Shown: positions 17,211 through 25,632 of the stretch, piece by piece
How positions within the stretch are numbered: the stretch's first letter is position 1
Layout of the letters: every line of letters begins with the position of its first letter
DNA from: Synechococcus sp. CS-1331
Lineage (GTDB): Bacteria > Cyanobacteriota > Cyanobacteriia > PCC-6307 > Cyanobiaceae
Direction of reading: 5' to 3'
DNA length: 64,000 nt
Assembly (NCBI GenBank): GCA_025127975.1
Contig: JAHLYQ010000018.1
Location: 62,001 to 126,000 of the forward strand
The notes under the pieces: generated by a model
What the model was told of the DNA's origin: nothing
Databases searched by the model: none
What the model saw: only the letters and a program-made list of their open reading frames with translations
Translations under genes and position numbers: made by a program

Positions 17211-18911
17211 TTGAACAAGCTCTTCGATCTGGCGCCTCCGGTGCTGATCGGCCTGGCGGTGGATGTGGTGGTCCAAAAGGACACCTCCTGGCTGGCCCGC
17301 TTTGGCACCACCACCGTGCCCAGCCAGCTGGGGCTGCTGGCGGTGCTCTCCTTTGTGATCTGGAGCGCCGAGTCGAGCTTCGAATACCTGCAAGGGTTGC
17401 TCTGGCGCAACCTGGCCCAGAGGCTGCAGCACCAGCTGCGACTTGAGGCCTACGACCACCTCCAGCAGCTGGAGATGGGCTTTTTTGAGCTGGGCAGCAG
17501 TGGCCGGCTGATGGCCGTGCTGAACGACGACATCAACCAACTGGAGCGCTTCCTCGACCATGGCGCCAACGAGATCCTGCAGCTGATCACCACCGTGGTT
17601 GTGGTGGGTGCCGCGATGGTGCTGCTCTCGCCTGACGTTGCCGGGGTGGCGTTCATTCCGATTCCATTGATCTTCTGGGGTTCCCTGCATTTCCAGCGGC
17701 GGCTGGCCCCCCTCTATGCGGCAGTGCGGGCGCAGGCCGCCGATCTGGCCAGCCAGTTGGGCAACAATCTCGGCGGCATGTTGACGATCAAGAGCTATTC
17801 GGCCGAGCGCTGGGAGCTGGCTCGGCTGGAGCGGCTAAGTGAGGCCTATCGCCAGGCCAACCGCCGCGCCATTCGTCTTTCGGCCGCCTTTGTGCCCCTG
17901 ATCCGCTACGCCATTTTGTTTGCCTTCATCGCCATTTTGGTGATTGGTGGTCTGCAGGCCTGGCGCGGTGAGATCGCCACGGGCAGCTACGCCTTCCTGG
18001 TGTTCATCACCCAGCGCCTGCTCTGGCCGATCACCACCTTGGGCCGCACCCTCGACGACTACCAGCGGGCCATGGCCTCCACCAACCGGGTGCTGGGCCT
18101 GCTCGATACCCCGATTGCGATCCCCAGCGGCGAGCGGTCACTACCCCTGGCAGAGGTGCAAGGGGCACTGAGCTTTGCGGGGGTGGACTTTGCCTATCGG
18201 GACCGGGAAGGCCTGCTCACCAACTTCTGCCTGGAGGTGCCGGCTGGAAGCACGCTCGGCATCGTCGGGGCCACGGGGTCGGGCAAGAGCACCCTGGTGA
18301 AGCTGGTGCTGAGGCTCTACGAGATCCAGGCAGGCAGGATCTGTCTCGATGGGATCCCAATTCAAGAGCTGCGCCTCGACCACCTGCGCCGCGCCATTGC
18401 GCTTGTGAGCCAGGAGGTGTTTCTGTTCCCTGGGACCGTGGCCGAGAACATCGCCTATGGCAGTTTTGACGCAGGGCGGCCAGCCATTGAGCGGGCAGCG
18501 CTGCTGGCCGAGGCCGCCGCCTTCATTGAGGCCCTGCCCCAGGGCTACGACACCGTGGTGGGGGAGCGGGGCCAGCGCCTCTCCGGCGGCCAGAGGCAGC
18601 GCATCGCCCTGGCTCGCGCCATCCTCAGGAATCCCCCGGTGTTGATCCTCGATGAGGCCACCGCCGCAGTTGACAATGAAACCGAAGCAGCGATCCAGCG
18701 CTCCCTCGAGACAATCACCGCCGGGCGCACCACCCTGGTGATCGCCCACCGCCTTTCCAGCGTGCGCTATGCCGATCGGATTGTGGTGATGGATCGGGGC
18801 CGAATCGTTGAAAGCGGTCGCCACGAAGAGCTGGTCGCCCTGGCCGGCCCCTATGCCAATCTCTGGCGCGTGCAGGCCGGCCTGCGCAGCGGTGAGCCCC
18901 TGGGCCCGTAG
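17211..18911 (+). CDS. ABC exporter, fused permease and ATPase
   Basis: At least 566 residues, type IV ABC exporter half-transporter. The membrane domain (residues 1-300) begins LNKLFDLAPPVLIGLAVDVV. The ATPase has Walker A GATGSGKSTLVKLV (about 355), Q-loop SQEVFLFPG, signature LSGGQRQRIALARAI (456), Walker B VLILDEATAAVD and switch histidine IAHRLSS. The start is problematic: TTG 17211 falls inside the first membrane helix. The frame is open upstream, encoding RLIKALRPYRLRLVLATG, which belongs to the family, but only non-standard starts (for example CTG 17151) exist there. Substrate unknown (lipid, polysaccharide precursor or drug). Confidence 0.9.
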   Translation: MNKLFDLAPPVLIGLAVDVVVQKDTSWLARFGTTTVPSQLGLLAVLSFVIWSAESSFEYLQGLLWRNLAQRLQHQLRLEAYDHLQQLEMGFFELGSSGRLMAVLNDDINQLERFLDHGANEILQLITTVVVVGAAMVLLSPDVAGVAFIPIPLIFWGSLHFQRRLAPLYAAVRAQAADLASQLGNNLGGMLTIKSYSAERWELARLERLSEAYRQANRRAIRLSAAFVPLIRYAILFAFIAILVIGGLQAWRGEIATGSYAFLVFITQRLLWPITTLGRTLDDYQRAMASTNRVLGLLDTPIAIPSGERSLPLAEVQGALSFAGVDFAYRDREGLLTNFCLEVPAGSTLGIVGATGSGKSTLVKLVLRLYEIQAGRICLDGIPIQELRLDHLRRAIALVSQEVFLFPGTVAENIAYGSFDAGRPAIERAALLAEAAAFIEALPQGYDTVVGERGQRLSGGQRQRIALARAILRNPPVLILDEATAAVDNETEAAIQRSLETITAGRTTLVIAHRLSSVRYADRIVVMDRGRIVESGRHEELVALAGPYANLWRVQAGLRSGEPLGP

Positions 18912-18940
18912 GGCCCTGATCGTGAAATAGCTTTTGGGGG

Positions 18941-19873
18941 ATGAGACCCACCCAGAACCATCGACCCCGCAGAAGGGGTAGGCGAGCTTCCCTGTTGGTG
19001 GCGATCGGAATTGGGCTGGGCGGGGGCCTGCTGCTGGCCGCACCGCTCTCCCAGCTGCTCTCGGATGCGGGCTCGGGCCGGAACCCCGCCATCACCAATC
19101 CGTTTGCGGCCTGGAGCGGCATCACCAACCAGGACATCCTGCTGCTCGGCACGGATGTGGGGGGCGGGAACACCGATGTGATTGCCAGCCTGCGCGTCGA
19201 TGGCGGCATCACCCGGATCACCCAGGTGCCCAGGGACACCTATATCGAAGCGGAGGGGTATGGCCCCCACAAGATCAATGCCCTCTACAGCCTCGGGGGA
19301 ACAGATCTGCTCAAGGGAGAACTCTCCCGCAAATTGGGACGACCGATCACCCACCACGTGGTGGTGAATTTGTCGGCGATCAGGTCTATGGCCGATGCCC
19401 TGGGCGGCATCGAGGTGCACGTGCCTAAACGGATGGTCTACAGCGATCACAGCCAGGGGCTCTACATCGATCTGCAACCAGGGCCCCAGACCCTCAAGGG
19501 CCGCGACCTAGAGGGCTTCCTGCGGTTTAGACATGATGAGATGGGTGATATTGGTCGGCTGGAGCGCCAGCAGCTGGCCCTGCAGGCCCTGTTTCGCAAA
19601 CTCACCCGACCCGAGCATCTGGTGCGGTTGCCGGTGCTGCTGGCCGCCGCGGGAAAAAACCTTAAAACCGATCTGGGCCCGATGGAGCTTGGCGGCCTGA
19701 TCACCGCCATGGGCACGACCCAGCTGGAGACCAAGCGGCTGGGTGGTCGCCCCTTCTATCGCAATGACATCAGCTACTGGGACGCCGAGTGGCCCCAGCC
19801 CGCTCCAGACGGCTCCGCCGAGAACGGTGGTGAGGATGGTGGCGAGAATGGTCGCTATCGCTTCCTGTTTTGA
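18941..19873 (+). CDS. LytR-CpsA-Psr (LCP) family phosphotransferase
   Basis: 310 residues. LCP enzymes move undecaprenyl-linked glycopolymers onto peptidoglycan or related acceptors outside the membrane. One N-terminal membrane helix (SLLVAIGIGLGGGLLLAAPL, residues 23-42) anchors an extracytoplasmic domain. Signature pieces: DILLLGTDVGGGNTDVIASL, ITQVPRDTYIE with the conserved Arg-Asp, HKINALYSLGG, then VNLSAIRSMADALGGIEV and FLRFRHDEMGDIGRLERQQ. A D/E/G-rich C-terminal tail follows. It sits 29 bases after the ABC exporter, so cell-envelope polymer export and attachment may be linked (inference). Its end overlaps the convergent mgtC-like gene. Confidence 0.9.
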   Translation: MRPTQNHRPRRRGRRASLLVAIGIGLGGGLLLAAPLSQLLSDAGSGRNPAITNPFAAWSGITNQDILLLGTDVGGGNTDVIASLRVDGGITRITQVPRDTYIEAEGYGPHKINALYSLGGTDLLKGELSRKLGRPITHHVVVNLSAIRSMADALGGIEVHVPKRMVYSDHSQGLYIDLQPGPQTLKGRDLEGFLRFRHDEMGDIGRLERQQLALQALFRKLTRPEHLVRLPVLLAAAGKNLKTDLGPMELGGLITAMGTTQLETKRLGGRPFYRNDISYWDAEWPQPAPDGSAENGGEDGGENGRYRFLF

Positions 19874-20340
19874 TCGCCATCTTGACCAGGTTCGCCGTTG
19901 CTGCGCTGGGACAAGGTGATCAGGGCCAGAACCAGGGCCACCCCGGCAAGTAAGGGGGTGGAGGCGGCCACGGTCACCCCGAGGGCAGCCGTAAACCAGA
20001 TCGAAGCCGCACTGGTGAGTCCGCGCACCTCAGGCAGGCCCCTCTTGTCAGCAGCAGGGGGCACCAGGATCTCGCCCGCCCCAAGGAAGCCAATGCCGGT
20101 GGCGACCCCCTGAATCACCCGGCTGCGGGCCTGGGGGTCGTCACCAGCCGCCAGCACCATCAGGCAGGCACTGAGGCCCACCAGCACATGCACCCGCAGG
20201 CGGTTGGGATGGCTGGTATTGCCGTGGTGGGCGCGGTTGATGCCCACAGCCAAGCCGCACAGAACCGCCAGGCCCAGGCGCAGCAGAATCTGCAAGTCCG
20301 GGGTGAAGGGCAACGATCCGGGTCTAACCACCCCCATCAT
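19855..20340 (-). CDS. MgtC/SapB family membrane protein
   Basis: 161 residues. The conserved MgtC core is present: LLRLGLAVLCGLAVGINR (first helix with the family Gly-Arg), HVLVGLSACLMVLAAGDD, VIQGVATGIGFLGAGEILVP (about 79) and VRGLTSAASIWFTAALG (105). Four or five membrane helices are expected, with a charged C-terminal tail. MgtC proteins affect Mg2+ homeostasis, acid tolerance and F-type ATPase in other bacteria; the role here is unknown. The gene ends overlap the LCP gene by 19 bases head to head. Confidence 0.87.
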   Translation of the reverse strand: MMGVVRPGSLPFTPDLQILLRLGLAVLCGLAVGINRAHHGNTSHPNRLRVHVLVGLSACLMVLAAGDDPQARSRVIQGVATGIGFLGAGEILVPPAADKRGLPEVRGLTSAASIWFTAALGVTVAASTPLLAGVALVLALITLSQRSNGEPGQDGDQNRKR

Positions 20341-20396
20341 CGATCGCGCTGGACAGGAACGCCAGAATCACCACAAGGCTGTGACCCCACTCCCGC

Positions 20397-21374
20397 GTGC
20401 TGAGCCACCCCGCCCTGCGCGCAGCCATCAAGATCGGCCTCGCCGCCGCCCTCGCCGGCGCCTGGGCGCTCAGCTTCCGCGACGTGCGCTTCATCTGGTA
20501 CCCGCTGTTGGCGGTGGTGATGTGCATGGACGAGACCGATACCCGGGTGATGGCCGCGGCCCGGGGCCGGGTGCTGGGCACGATCGGCGCCGGCGTGGTC
20601 AGTTTTCTGGTACACACCCTGCTGGATGGCTGGGTGGGACTGACGGTGTCGTTGCTGGTGGTTGTGCCCCTGCTGCGGCTGATGCGCTGGCAGGCCGGCC
20701 TGGCCACGGGAATCGTGATGTGCTCGATGCTGTTCCTGGTGGCCGATTACGCAGAGCTCAACTGGATCTATGTGCTGAACCGCACGGCCGACACCCTGGT
20801 GGGTGTGGTGGCCACCCTGCTGGTGAATGCCCTCTTCTGGCCCATCAACCGGCTGGCGGAGATGGGCCAGCTGGACAGGCAGCTGCGCAGCGTTCTGGGC
20901 CACCGCCTGGAGACGATCCGCCGCCAGCTCAAAGATCCGGTGGCCGGTGAATGGCGGGCCAGCCAGCCGATCGTGGGCAGTCGCCTCTGCCAGCAACTCA
21001 ACCAGCTGGTGAACGACGAGTTGCGCAGCAACCCAGGGGGCGCCGCCCAGCGGCAGCACTGGCGCCAGCGCAGCCTGCTCTGGGAGCGCATCAACCACCA
21101 CAGCCTGCAGCTCCAGCGTCTCGGGCAGCTGCTCCCCCAGGGGGCCCTGGCGTCGGCCGCGACACCTTGGCTAGAGCGGCTGCCGGCACTGCTCGGCCCA
21201 AACCCGACGCCCGAGGTCCTGGGTCTGCCGGAACGGCAACGCCTCCCGGACCTCGCCCAGGCTCAGGGACTTCCCCCCCTGCTGTTGCTGGCCCTCGACG
21301 ATGAGCTGCAACGGCTCACCCGCAGTGCCCAGAGCCTGGCCCTGGCCAGCCGAGGGGATGGGGGCCGGCCATGA
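20397..21374 (+). CDS. FUSC-like membrane protein, A-type half, copy 1
   Basis: 325 residues starting at GTG 20397. Residues 1-150 contain about six membrane helices of the fusaric-acid-resistance/aromatic acid exporter superfamily (LRAAIKIGLAAALAGAWAL, FIWYPLLAVVMCMDETD, GRVLGTIGAGVVSFLVHTLL), ending in LVNALFWPINRLAEM. The rest is a cytosolic helical region. Normal FUSC proteins have two membrane modules in one chain; here the second is a separate gene overlapping by four bases (21371). It resembles the protein at 25633 in position, size and the membrane-exit W-P motif. Confidence 0.75.
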   Translation: MLSHPALRAAIKIGLAAALAGAWALSFRDVRFIWYPLLAVVMCMDETDTRVMAAARGRVLGTIGAGVVSFLVHTLLDGWVGLTVSLLVVVPLLRLMRWQAGLATGIVMCSMLFLVADYAELNWIYVLNRTADTLVGVVATLLVNALFWPINRLAEMGQLDRQLRSVLGHRLETIRRQLKDPVAGEWRASQPIVGSRLCQQLNQLVNDELRSNPGGAAQRQHWRQRSLLWERINHHSLQLQRLGQLLPQGALASAATPWLERLPALLGPNPTPEVLGLPERQRLPDLAQAQGLPPLLLLALDDELQRLTRSAQSLALASRGDGGRP

Positions 21375-22423
21375 ACGCCTCACCCCTGATCACACGAACC
21401 GACCTGCGGATGGCCCTCACCGCCGGGCTCTCGGCTGGATTCGTGATCATGCTCGGCCTTCCCGATCCTTTCTACGCCCCTTTAGCTGTGGGAGCGGCCC
21501 TGGGAGGCACGGTGGGCGCCACCCGGGTGCTCGGCACCCAACGGGTGTTGGGCACCCTGCTTGGGGGAGTGATCGTGGCGATTGGGTTCAACACCATGGG
21601 CCAGGCCCTGCCCCTGCCCCTGGGAGTGGCGGTGGCCCTGGGCCTGACGCGCATCTTCGGAGGGTCCCTCGGCCTGCGGTCCGGTTACAAGGTGGCCGGG
21701 CTCGTGGTGGCCATGGGCTGGACCGTGCACCACACCAACCTGGCCAGCTGGATCCCCAGCCGTCTGGTGGTGACCCTGATCGGCGTGTTGGCAGCGTGGC
21801 TGGCGGTGAGCTGGATCTGGCCCAGCCGCGCCCTGGCCCAGCACCAGGCCCACTCCCGGCGACTGTTCGCCGACATCGCCACCCTGCTGCGGGAACGGGC
21901 CAGCCTGTTGCTGGAGGAACGGGAACTGGAGGCCAGCGCCCGTCTGCAGCGGCGCAACCAGCTGGTGAACGCCACTCTCCAACTCCAGAACCAGCGCCAG
22001 GAGGCCAGCCAGGAGCTGGGCTACGACCGCCTGGGAGAACGGATGCAGCGCCTCTGGGACCTGCAGGAGCAATGGCTCAGCGCCGTGATCGGCAACTACC
22101 GAACCTTGCTGCGCCTGCCGGTGGTGCCGTTGACCAGTCCCAGCCTGAAAGCCCTGATGGAGGCGGAACATGCCCTCCTGCAGGATCTGGCCGACCAGCT
22201 CGACGGCTGGGCCCAGCACTGGCCCGATGCCCCAATCCTGGGGGCCTACGCCGCCGCCGGGCCAGACCTGGAGCGGCTGGAGCTGGCTGAACAATCAGCG
22301 TTCCAGGATCCGCTTGCCACAGCGGTGTTGCTGGGCAGCAGCGGCGGACGCCGGGCGATCACCTGCCATCAACTGGTCGAAGCGACCCGAGGCTTCGAGG
22401 CCGCCTGGGCTGCGGTGCCCTGA
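21371..22423 (+). CDS. FUSC-like membrane protein, B-type half, copy 1
   Basis: 350 residues. An N-terminal block of about six helices (DLRMALTAGLSAGFVIML, YAPLAVGAALGGTVGATRVL, GTQRVLGTLLGGVIVAIGF) contains the FUSC signature of a Gly-rich helix pair, followed by NLASWIPSRLVVTLIGVLAA and WPSRALAQHQ. A long helical cytosolic part with coiled-coil potential follows. It shares WIP-R-L and WPSRA with the protein at 26655, so it is a paralogue of that B-type half. It is translationally coupled to the A-type half. Probable efflux permease subunit; substrate unknown. Confidence 0.75.
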   Translation: MNASPLITRTDLRMALTAGLSAGFVIMLGLPDPFYAPLAVGAALGGTVGATRVLGTQRVLGTLLGGVIVAIGFNTMGQALPLPLGVAVALGLTRIFGGSLGLRSGYKVAGLVVAMGWTVHHTNLASWIPSRLVVTLIGVLAAWLAVSWIWPSRALAQHQAHSRRLFADIATLLRERASLLLEERELEASARLQRRNQLVNATLQLQNQRQEASQELGYDRLGERMQRLWDLQEQWLSAVIGNYRTLLRLPVVPLTSPSLKALMEAEHALLQDLADQLDGWAQHWPDAPILGAYAAAGPDLERLELAEQSAFQDPLATAVLLGSSGGRRAITCHQLVEATRGFEAAWAAVP

Positions 22424-22502
22424 GCTGCCTTGCGGGAGAGTGACCCCCCCCTAGGCAAGACGGCATTCCGTTCTGCAGACTCACCGATATCAGGGGTTAA
22501 TC

Positions 22503-22935
22503 GGAACCACCGTGGCAATCCGCAGCCGCGCCGCTGCTGGAGCGCCATCCGGCGAAACTGCTGATGGTTAACTTCGGGGCCACCGCCTCCCGCCTGATCA
22601 CCCTGGTGCGCGAGCCCCCCACCCTCCAGTATCCCCAGCTGGTGGTGCCGCTGCACCGGGCCGAAGCGGAGCTGCTGCAGGCCCTGGCAGGGCATCTGGG
22701 CCAATGGGAACGGCAGATCCGTGGCCGCTGGGGGCTGCCCAAGCCACCCGAAAGCGAGCTTCAGCTGCCGCGCAGCTGGCAGCAGCTGAGCCAGGAGCTC
22801 AACAATCCCACCGCCAACTCGGCCTCCCTGGAGCGGCTAAAGCGGATCGCCAGCCTGCTGATGCTTTGCCGCCAGGCCGAGCAGGCCATCAGCACTGCGG
22901 AAGCAAACTGGGCGGGAATTCTGGCCCGGGCCTGA
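22503..22935 (+). pseudogene. C-terminal remnant of a third B-type FUSC-like protein
   Basis: The open stretch follows a TAA at about 22500; the only ATG is at 22564. The readable part (PLLERHPAKLLMVNFGATAS to WAGILARA) has no membrane helices. Its end, SLERLKRIASLLMLCRQAEQ followed by AISTAEANWAGIL, matches the tail of the B-type half at 26655 (PEQLQRVAAQLMVLNRMDHT followed by MESTERQWRELV) in spacing and several residues. I read it as the cytosolic tail of a decayed extra copy that lost its membrane domain. It may also be a live small cytosolic gene from ATG 22564. Confidence 0.5.
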
Positions 22936-22961
22936 ATCACGACGATGACCGCATTACGCCG

Positions 22962-23816
22962 ATGACGATGGGCCTTGTCAGCCGCCTGCTGCAACAGCGG
23001 CATGCCCTCTACCGAACCATTCTGGCGGTGGAAGTCATGGCCCTGGTGGGCCTGCGCGGCCTCCAGCAGGCACCACGGCTGGTGAGCGTGGTGTATCTGG
23101 TGATCTCCGCTGTGGCCGTGCTGACGGACTCTCCGCTGCTTCGCAAGAACCGCCTGGATCCCTCGGCCACGCAGGCGATGCCCAGCGCCCTCGGACGCCG
23201 GGTGCAGAGGGTGCTGCTGCGCCGGCAGCGCCTGGTGAGCTTCTGGATCGTGGCCCTGGCTGTAGAACTGCTCTGGCAGGCCGCACTGGAGATCAATCCC
23301 AGCATGGCCGTGCAGTTGAGCGTGCTCCATCTGGTGGTGTGGCTCAGCCTGATGCTGGTGGTGCTCTGGGGCCTGGTGAAGGCCCTGGTCGAAGAACCGG
23401 TGTTCAACGGCGACCTGCTGATGGGGGCAGCCGCCGGGTATCTGCTGGTGGGCTTCACCGGCGGCATCGTGCTCAATTCGCTGCTGGTGCTCGATCCGGC
23501 GGCCTTCAACCTGCCGGCGCATGGCCATGCCCTACCCGATGGCATCGGCCATGCGCCGGCCATGCTGGGCGCCGCCTTCGCCAGCCTCACCACCATCGGC
23601 AGCCCGGTACTGAAAAGTGGCAGCCTCACCAGCCTCACCGCCAGCGTGGGGATCACGATCGTGGGCCAGCTCTATGTGGCCATTCTGATTGCCGGGGTGC
23701 TGGGAAATCAGAAGGCGGTGGACACGCCGAGTCAACCCGCTGCCGCCCCTGAAGCTGAACACACCCGGGGCCAAAGAGCTGCTGCGCAAATCAAACTGCG
23801 CAGACCGAGGCGCTGA
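22962..23816 (+). CDS. Two-TM-pore potassium-channel-like protein with altered selectivity filter
   Basis: 284 residues. Several membrane helices: ILAVEVMALVGLRGLQQ, LVSVVYLVISAVAVL, LVSFWIVALAVELLW, VLHLVVWLSLMLVVLWGLV, then GYLLVGFTGGIVLNSLLVL (outer helix), a pore region AAFASLTTIGSPVLKSGSL and an inner helix GITIVGQLYVAILIAGVLG. The outer helix, TTxG pore stretch and GQLYxAxLIAxxxG inner helix are the hallmark of cyanobacterial Ion_trans_2 proteins, but the GYGD filter reads GSPV. K+ selectivity is therefore unlikely. It lies between the FUSC halves and TolC. ATG 22962 (or 22968) is the start. Confidence 0.7.
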   Translation: MTMGLVSRLLQQRHALYRTILAVEVMALVGLRGLQQAPRLVSVVYLVISAVAVLTDSPLLRKNRLDPSATQAMPSALGRRVQRVLLRRQRLVSFWIVALAVELLWQAALEINPSMAVQLSVLHLVVWLSLMLVVLWGLVKALVEEPVFNGDLLMGAAAGYLLVGFTGGIVLNSLLVLDPAAFNLPAHGHALPDGIGHAPAMLGAAFASLTTIGSPVLKSGSLTSLTASVGITIVGQLYVAILIAGVLGNQKAVDTPSQPAAAPEAEHTRGQRAAAQIKLRRPRR

Positions 23817-23827
23817 TCTGCATCACC

Positions 23828-25618
23828 GTGGCAATGCGCAACCGCGTTCTGGCCCTGTTGTGGCTAGGGCTGATCCCGGCCCAACTTGCCCCGGCTGCGC
23901 TAGCTGCACCACTTCCAAGCCAGCAGCGGCCAACCCAAAGCACCGAACTGATCGAGCGCAGCTGGCAGCGGCTGGATGCGGAGCTTCGGGCGCTCGATCG
24001 GCTGCTGCCTAACGAGCCCGAGCCCCCGGTGGGCGACGTGCTCAGCACACCGGAGCTGCCCGCCAACCTGATCCGGGCCAACCAACCCGCCACCGGTCCG
24101 ATTCAACCCGCCGACACGGTGGCCAGTCCGCCCCTGGATCTGCCCACCCCCCAGCAGCTTCAGGCTGGCGGCGTTGCCAGCCTCAGCCTGGAGCAGGCCC
24201 TGGCCATCGCCTTTGCCAACAGCGCCACCCTGCAGGCCCAGCGCGAGCAGGTGGCCGCCGCCCTGGCCAGCCTCCAGGCCGCCATGGGCAGCTACTGGCC
24301 CACCATCAGCGCCTTTGCCAACGGCGGCTACGAGGGCGCTCGCAGCACCACCACCTCCAACAAGCCCAACGACAACCTGGGCTTTGGCCCGCTGTTTAAC
24401 CCTGCAGGGCTGCTCGACTCCGCCGGAAAACCCACCGCAGGCCCCTTTTATGTGCCCAACGGCGGTTCCGTGGCGGCCACCTCCGGGGAATGGGGCGTTG
24501 AGGGGGGCCTGCAGCTCAACTACGCCCTGCTCGACTTCGCCCGCACGCCCACGGTGAAAGCGGCCCGCGCCAGCCTGGAGCAGCAGCGCAACACCTATGC
24601 CAACCAGCTGCGCTCCCTGCAGCTGCAGGTGAGTGAGGCCTACTACCAGCTCCAGGAGGACGAGCAGCAGGTGCGCGTCTACGACGCCAACCTGCGCAAC
24701 GACCTGGTGATCCTGCAGGACACCCTCGACCTCAAGCAGGCGGGCCTGGTGCCCAGGCTCGATGTGCTGCGGCGGCGCGCCATTCAGGCAGCCGACGAAG
24801 AGACCCTTATCCAGTCTCTGGCCGATCGGGCAGTGGCCCGCAGGCAATTGGCGTTGCTGCTCAACCTGCCGCCCCAGGTGACCCCCAACGCCAGTGATCC
24901 GATCGTGGTGCAGCCGCGCTGGCCCCTCGATCTGGAGGCCAGCCTCCTGGCGGCCTACCGGGGCAACCCCGAACTGGAGGCGATCCTGGCCACCCGCACG
25001 GCCCTGGCCCAGCAGAGCCAGGCGACCGCGGCAGGTCTGCTGCCGAAACTCTCGCTGTTTGCCAGCGGCGGCGGCAGCAGCTCCCAAACCAGCCTGTCCA
25101 ACTTCGATCTTGGCGGCGGCGGCTGCTGCGGTTCCACCGCCTTGCCCCTGAGCACCACCAACGGCTGGGACTGGTCGGTGGGTTTGACCTTCACCTGGCT
25201 GCTGTTTGATGCCGGCACCACCGCTGGCCAGGCCCGGGCCCTTACCAAACAGGCTGCGGCCACGGCCCAGCAATACGCCGCCAGTCGCAACGACATCCGC
25301 CTGCGGATCGAGCAGGCCTTCTTCAACCACGAAGCCAGCCTGGCCAAGCTGAGTTCAGCTCGCCGAGGCGTGGCGGCCGCCTTGGAGGCCTTCCGTGACG
25401 TGCGGCTGCGCTATCTAACCGGCCTCGACAGCGAGCTCAATCTCTCCAATACCCAAGACCGCCTGATCAACAGCCTGGTGCGGCGGATCAACGCCACGGT
25501 GAACGTGAACATCACCTACGCGAAGTTGCTGAAGGAGCTGCTGCCGATGCCCCGGGATCCCAATCTGCCGATCCAGCCCCAGCTGCAGCTCAGCAGCAGC
25601 CCCGCCACCCAACCTTGA
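23828..25618 (+). CDS. TolC-family outer-membrane efflux protein
   Basis: 596 residues starting at GTG 23828. Signal peptide MAMRNRVLALLWLGLIPAQL with cleavage near APAALAA. A Pro-rich linker leads to LSLEQALAIAFANSATLQAQ, the opening of the first OEP repeat, with long alpha-helical and beta segments (GSYWPTISAFANGGYEGA; VSEAYYQLQEDEQQVRVYD). The second repeat begins near AAYRGNPELEAILATRTALA and ends LRYLTGLDSELNLSNTQD. It forms a trimeric outer-membrane tunnel in the family. Location between the FUSC pairs and opposite an HlyD-like adaptor supports a tripartite efflux system. Confidence 0.92.
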   Translation: MAMRNRVLALLWLGLIPAQLAPAALAAPLPSQQRPTQSTELIERSWQRLDAELRALDRLLPNEPEPPVGDVLSTPELPANLIRANQPATGPIQPADTVASPPLDLPTPQQLQAGGVASLSLEQALAIAFANSATLQAQREQVAAALASLQAAMGSYWPTISAFANGGYEGARSTTTSNKPNDNLGFGPLFNPAGLLDSAGKPTAGPFYVPNGGSVAATSGEWGVEGGLQLNYALLDFARTPTVKAARASLEQQRNTYANQLRSLQLQVSEAYYQLQEDEQQVRVYDANLRNDLVILQDTLDLKQAGLVPRLDVLRRRAIQAADEETLIQSLADRAVARRQLALLLNLPPQVTPNASDPIVVQPRWPLDLEASLLAAYRGNPELEAILATRTALAQQSQATAAGLLPKLSLFASGGGSSSQTSLSNFDLGGGGCCGSTALPLSTTNGWDWSVGLTFTWLLFDAGTTAGQARALTKQAAATAQQYAASRNDIRLRIEQAFFNHEASLAKLSSARRGVAAALEAFRDVRLRYLTGLDSELNLSNTQDRLINSLVRRINATVNVNITYAKLLKELLPMPRDPNLPIQPQLQLSSSPATQP

Positions 25619-25632
25619 ACGGGCGACACCCA

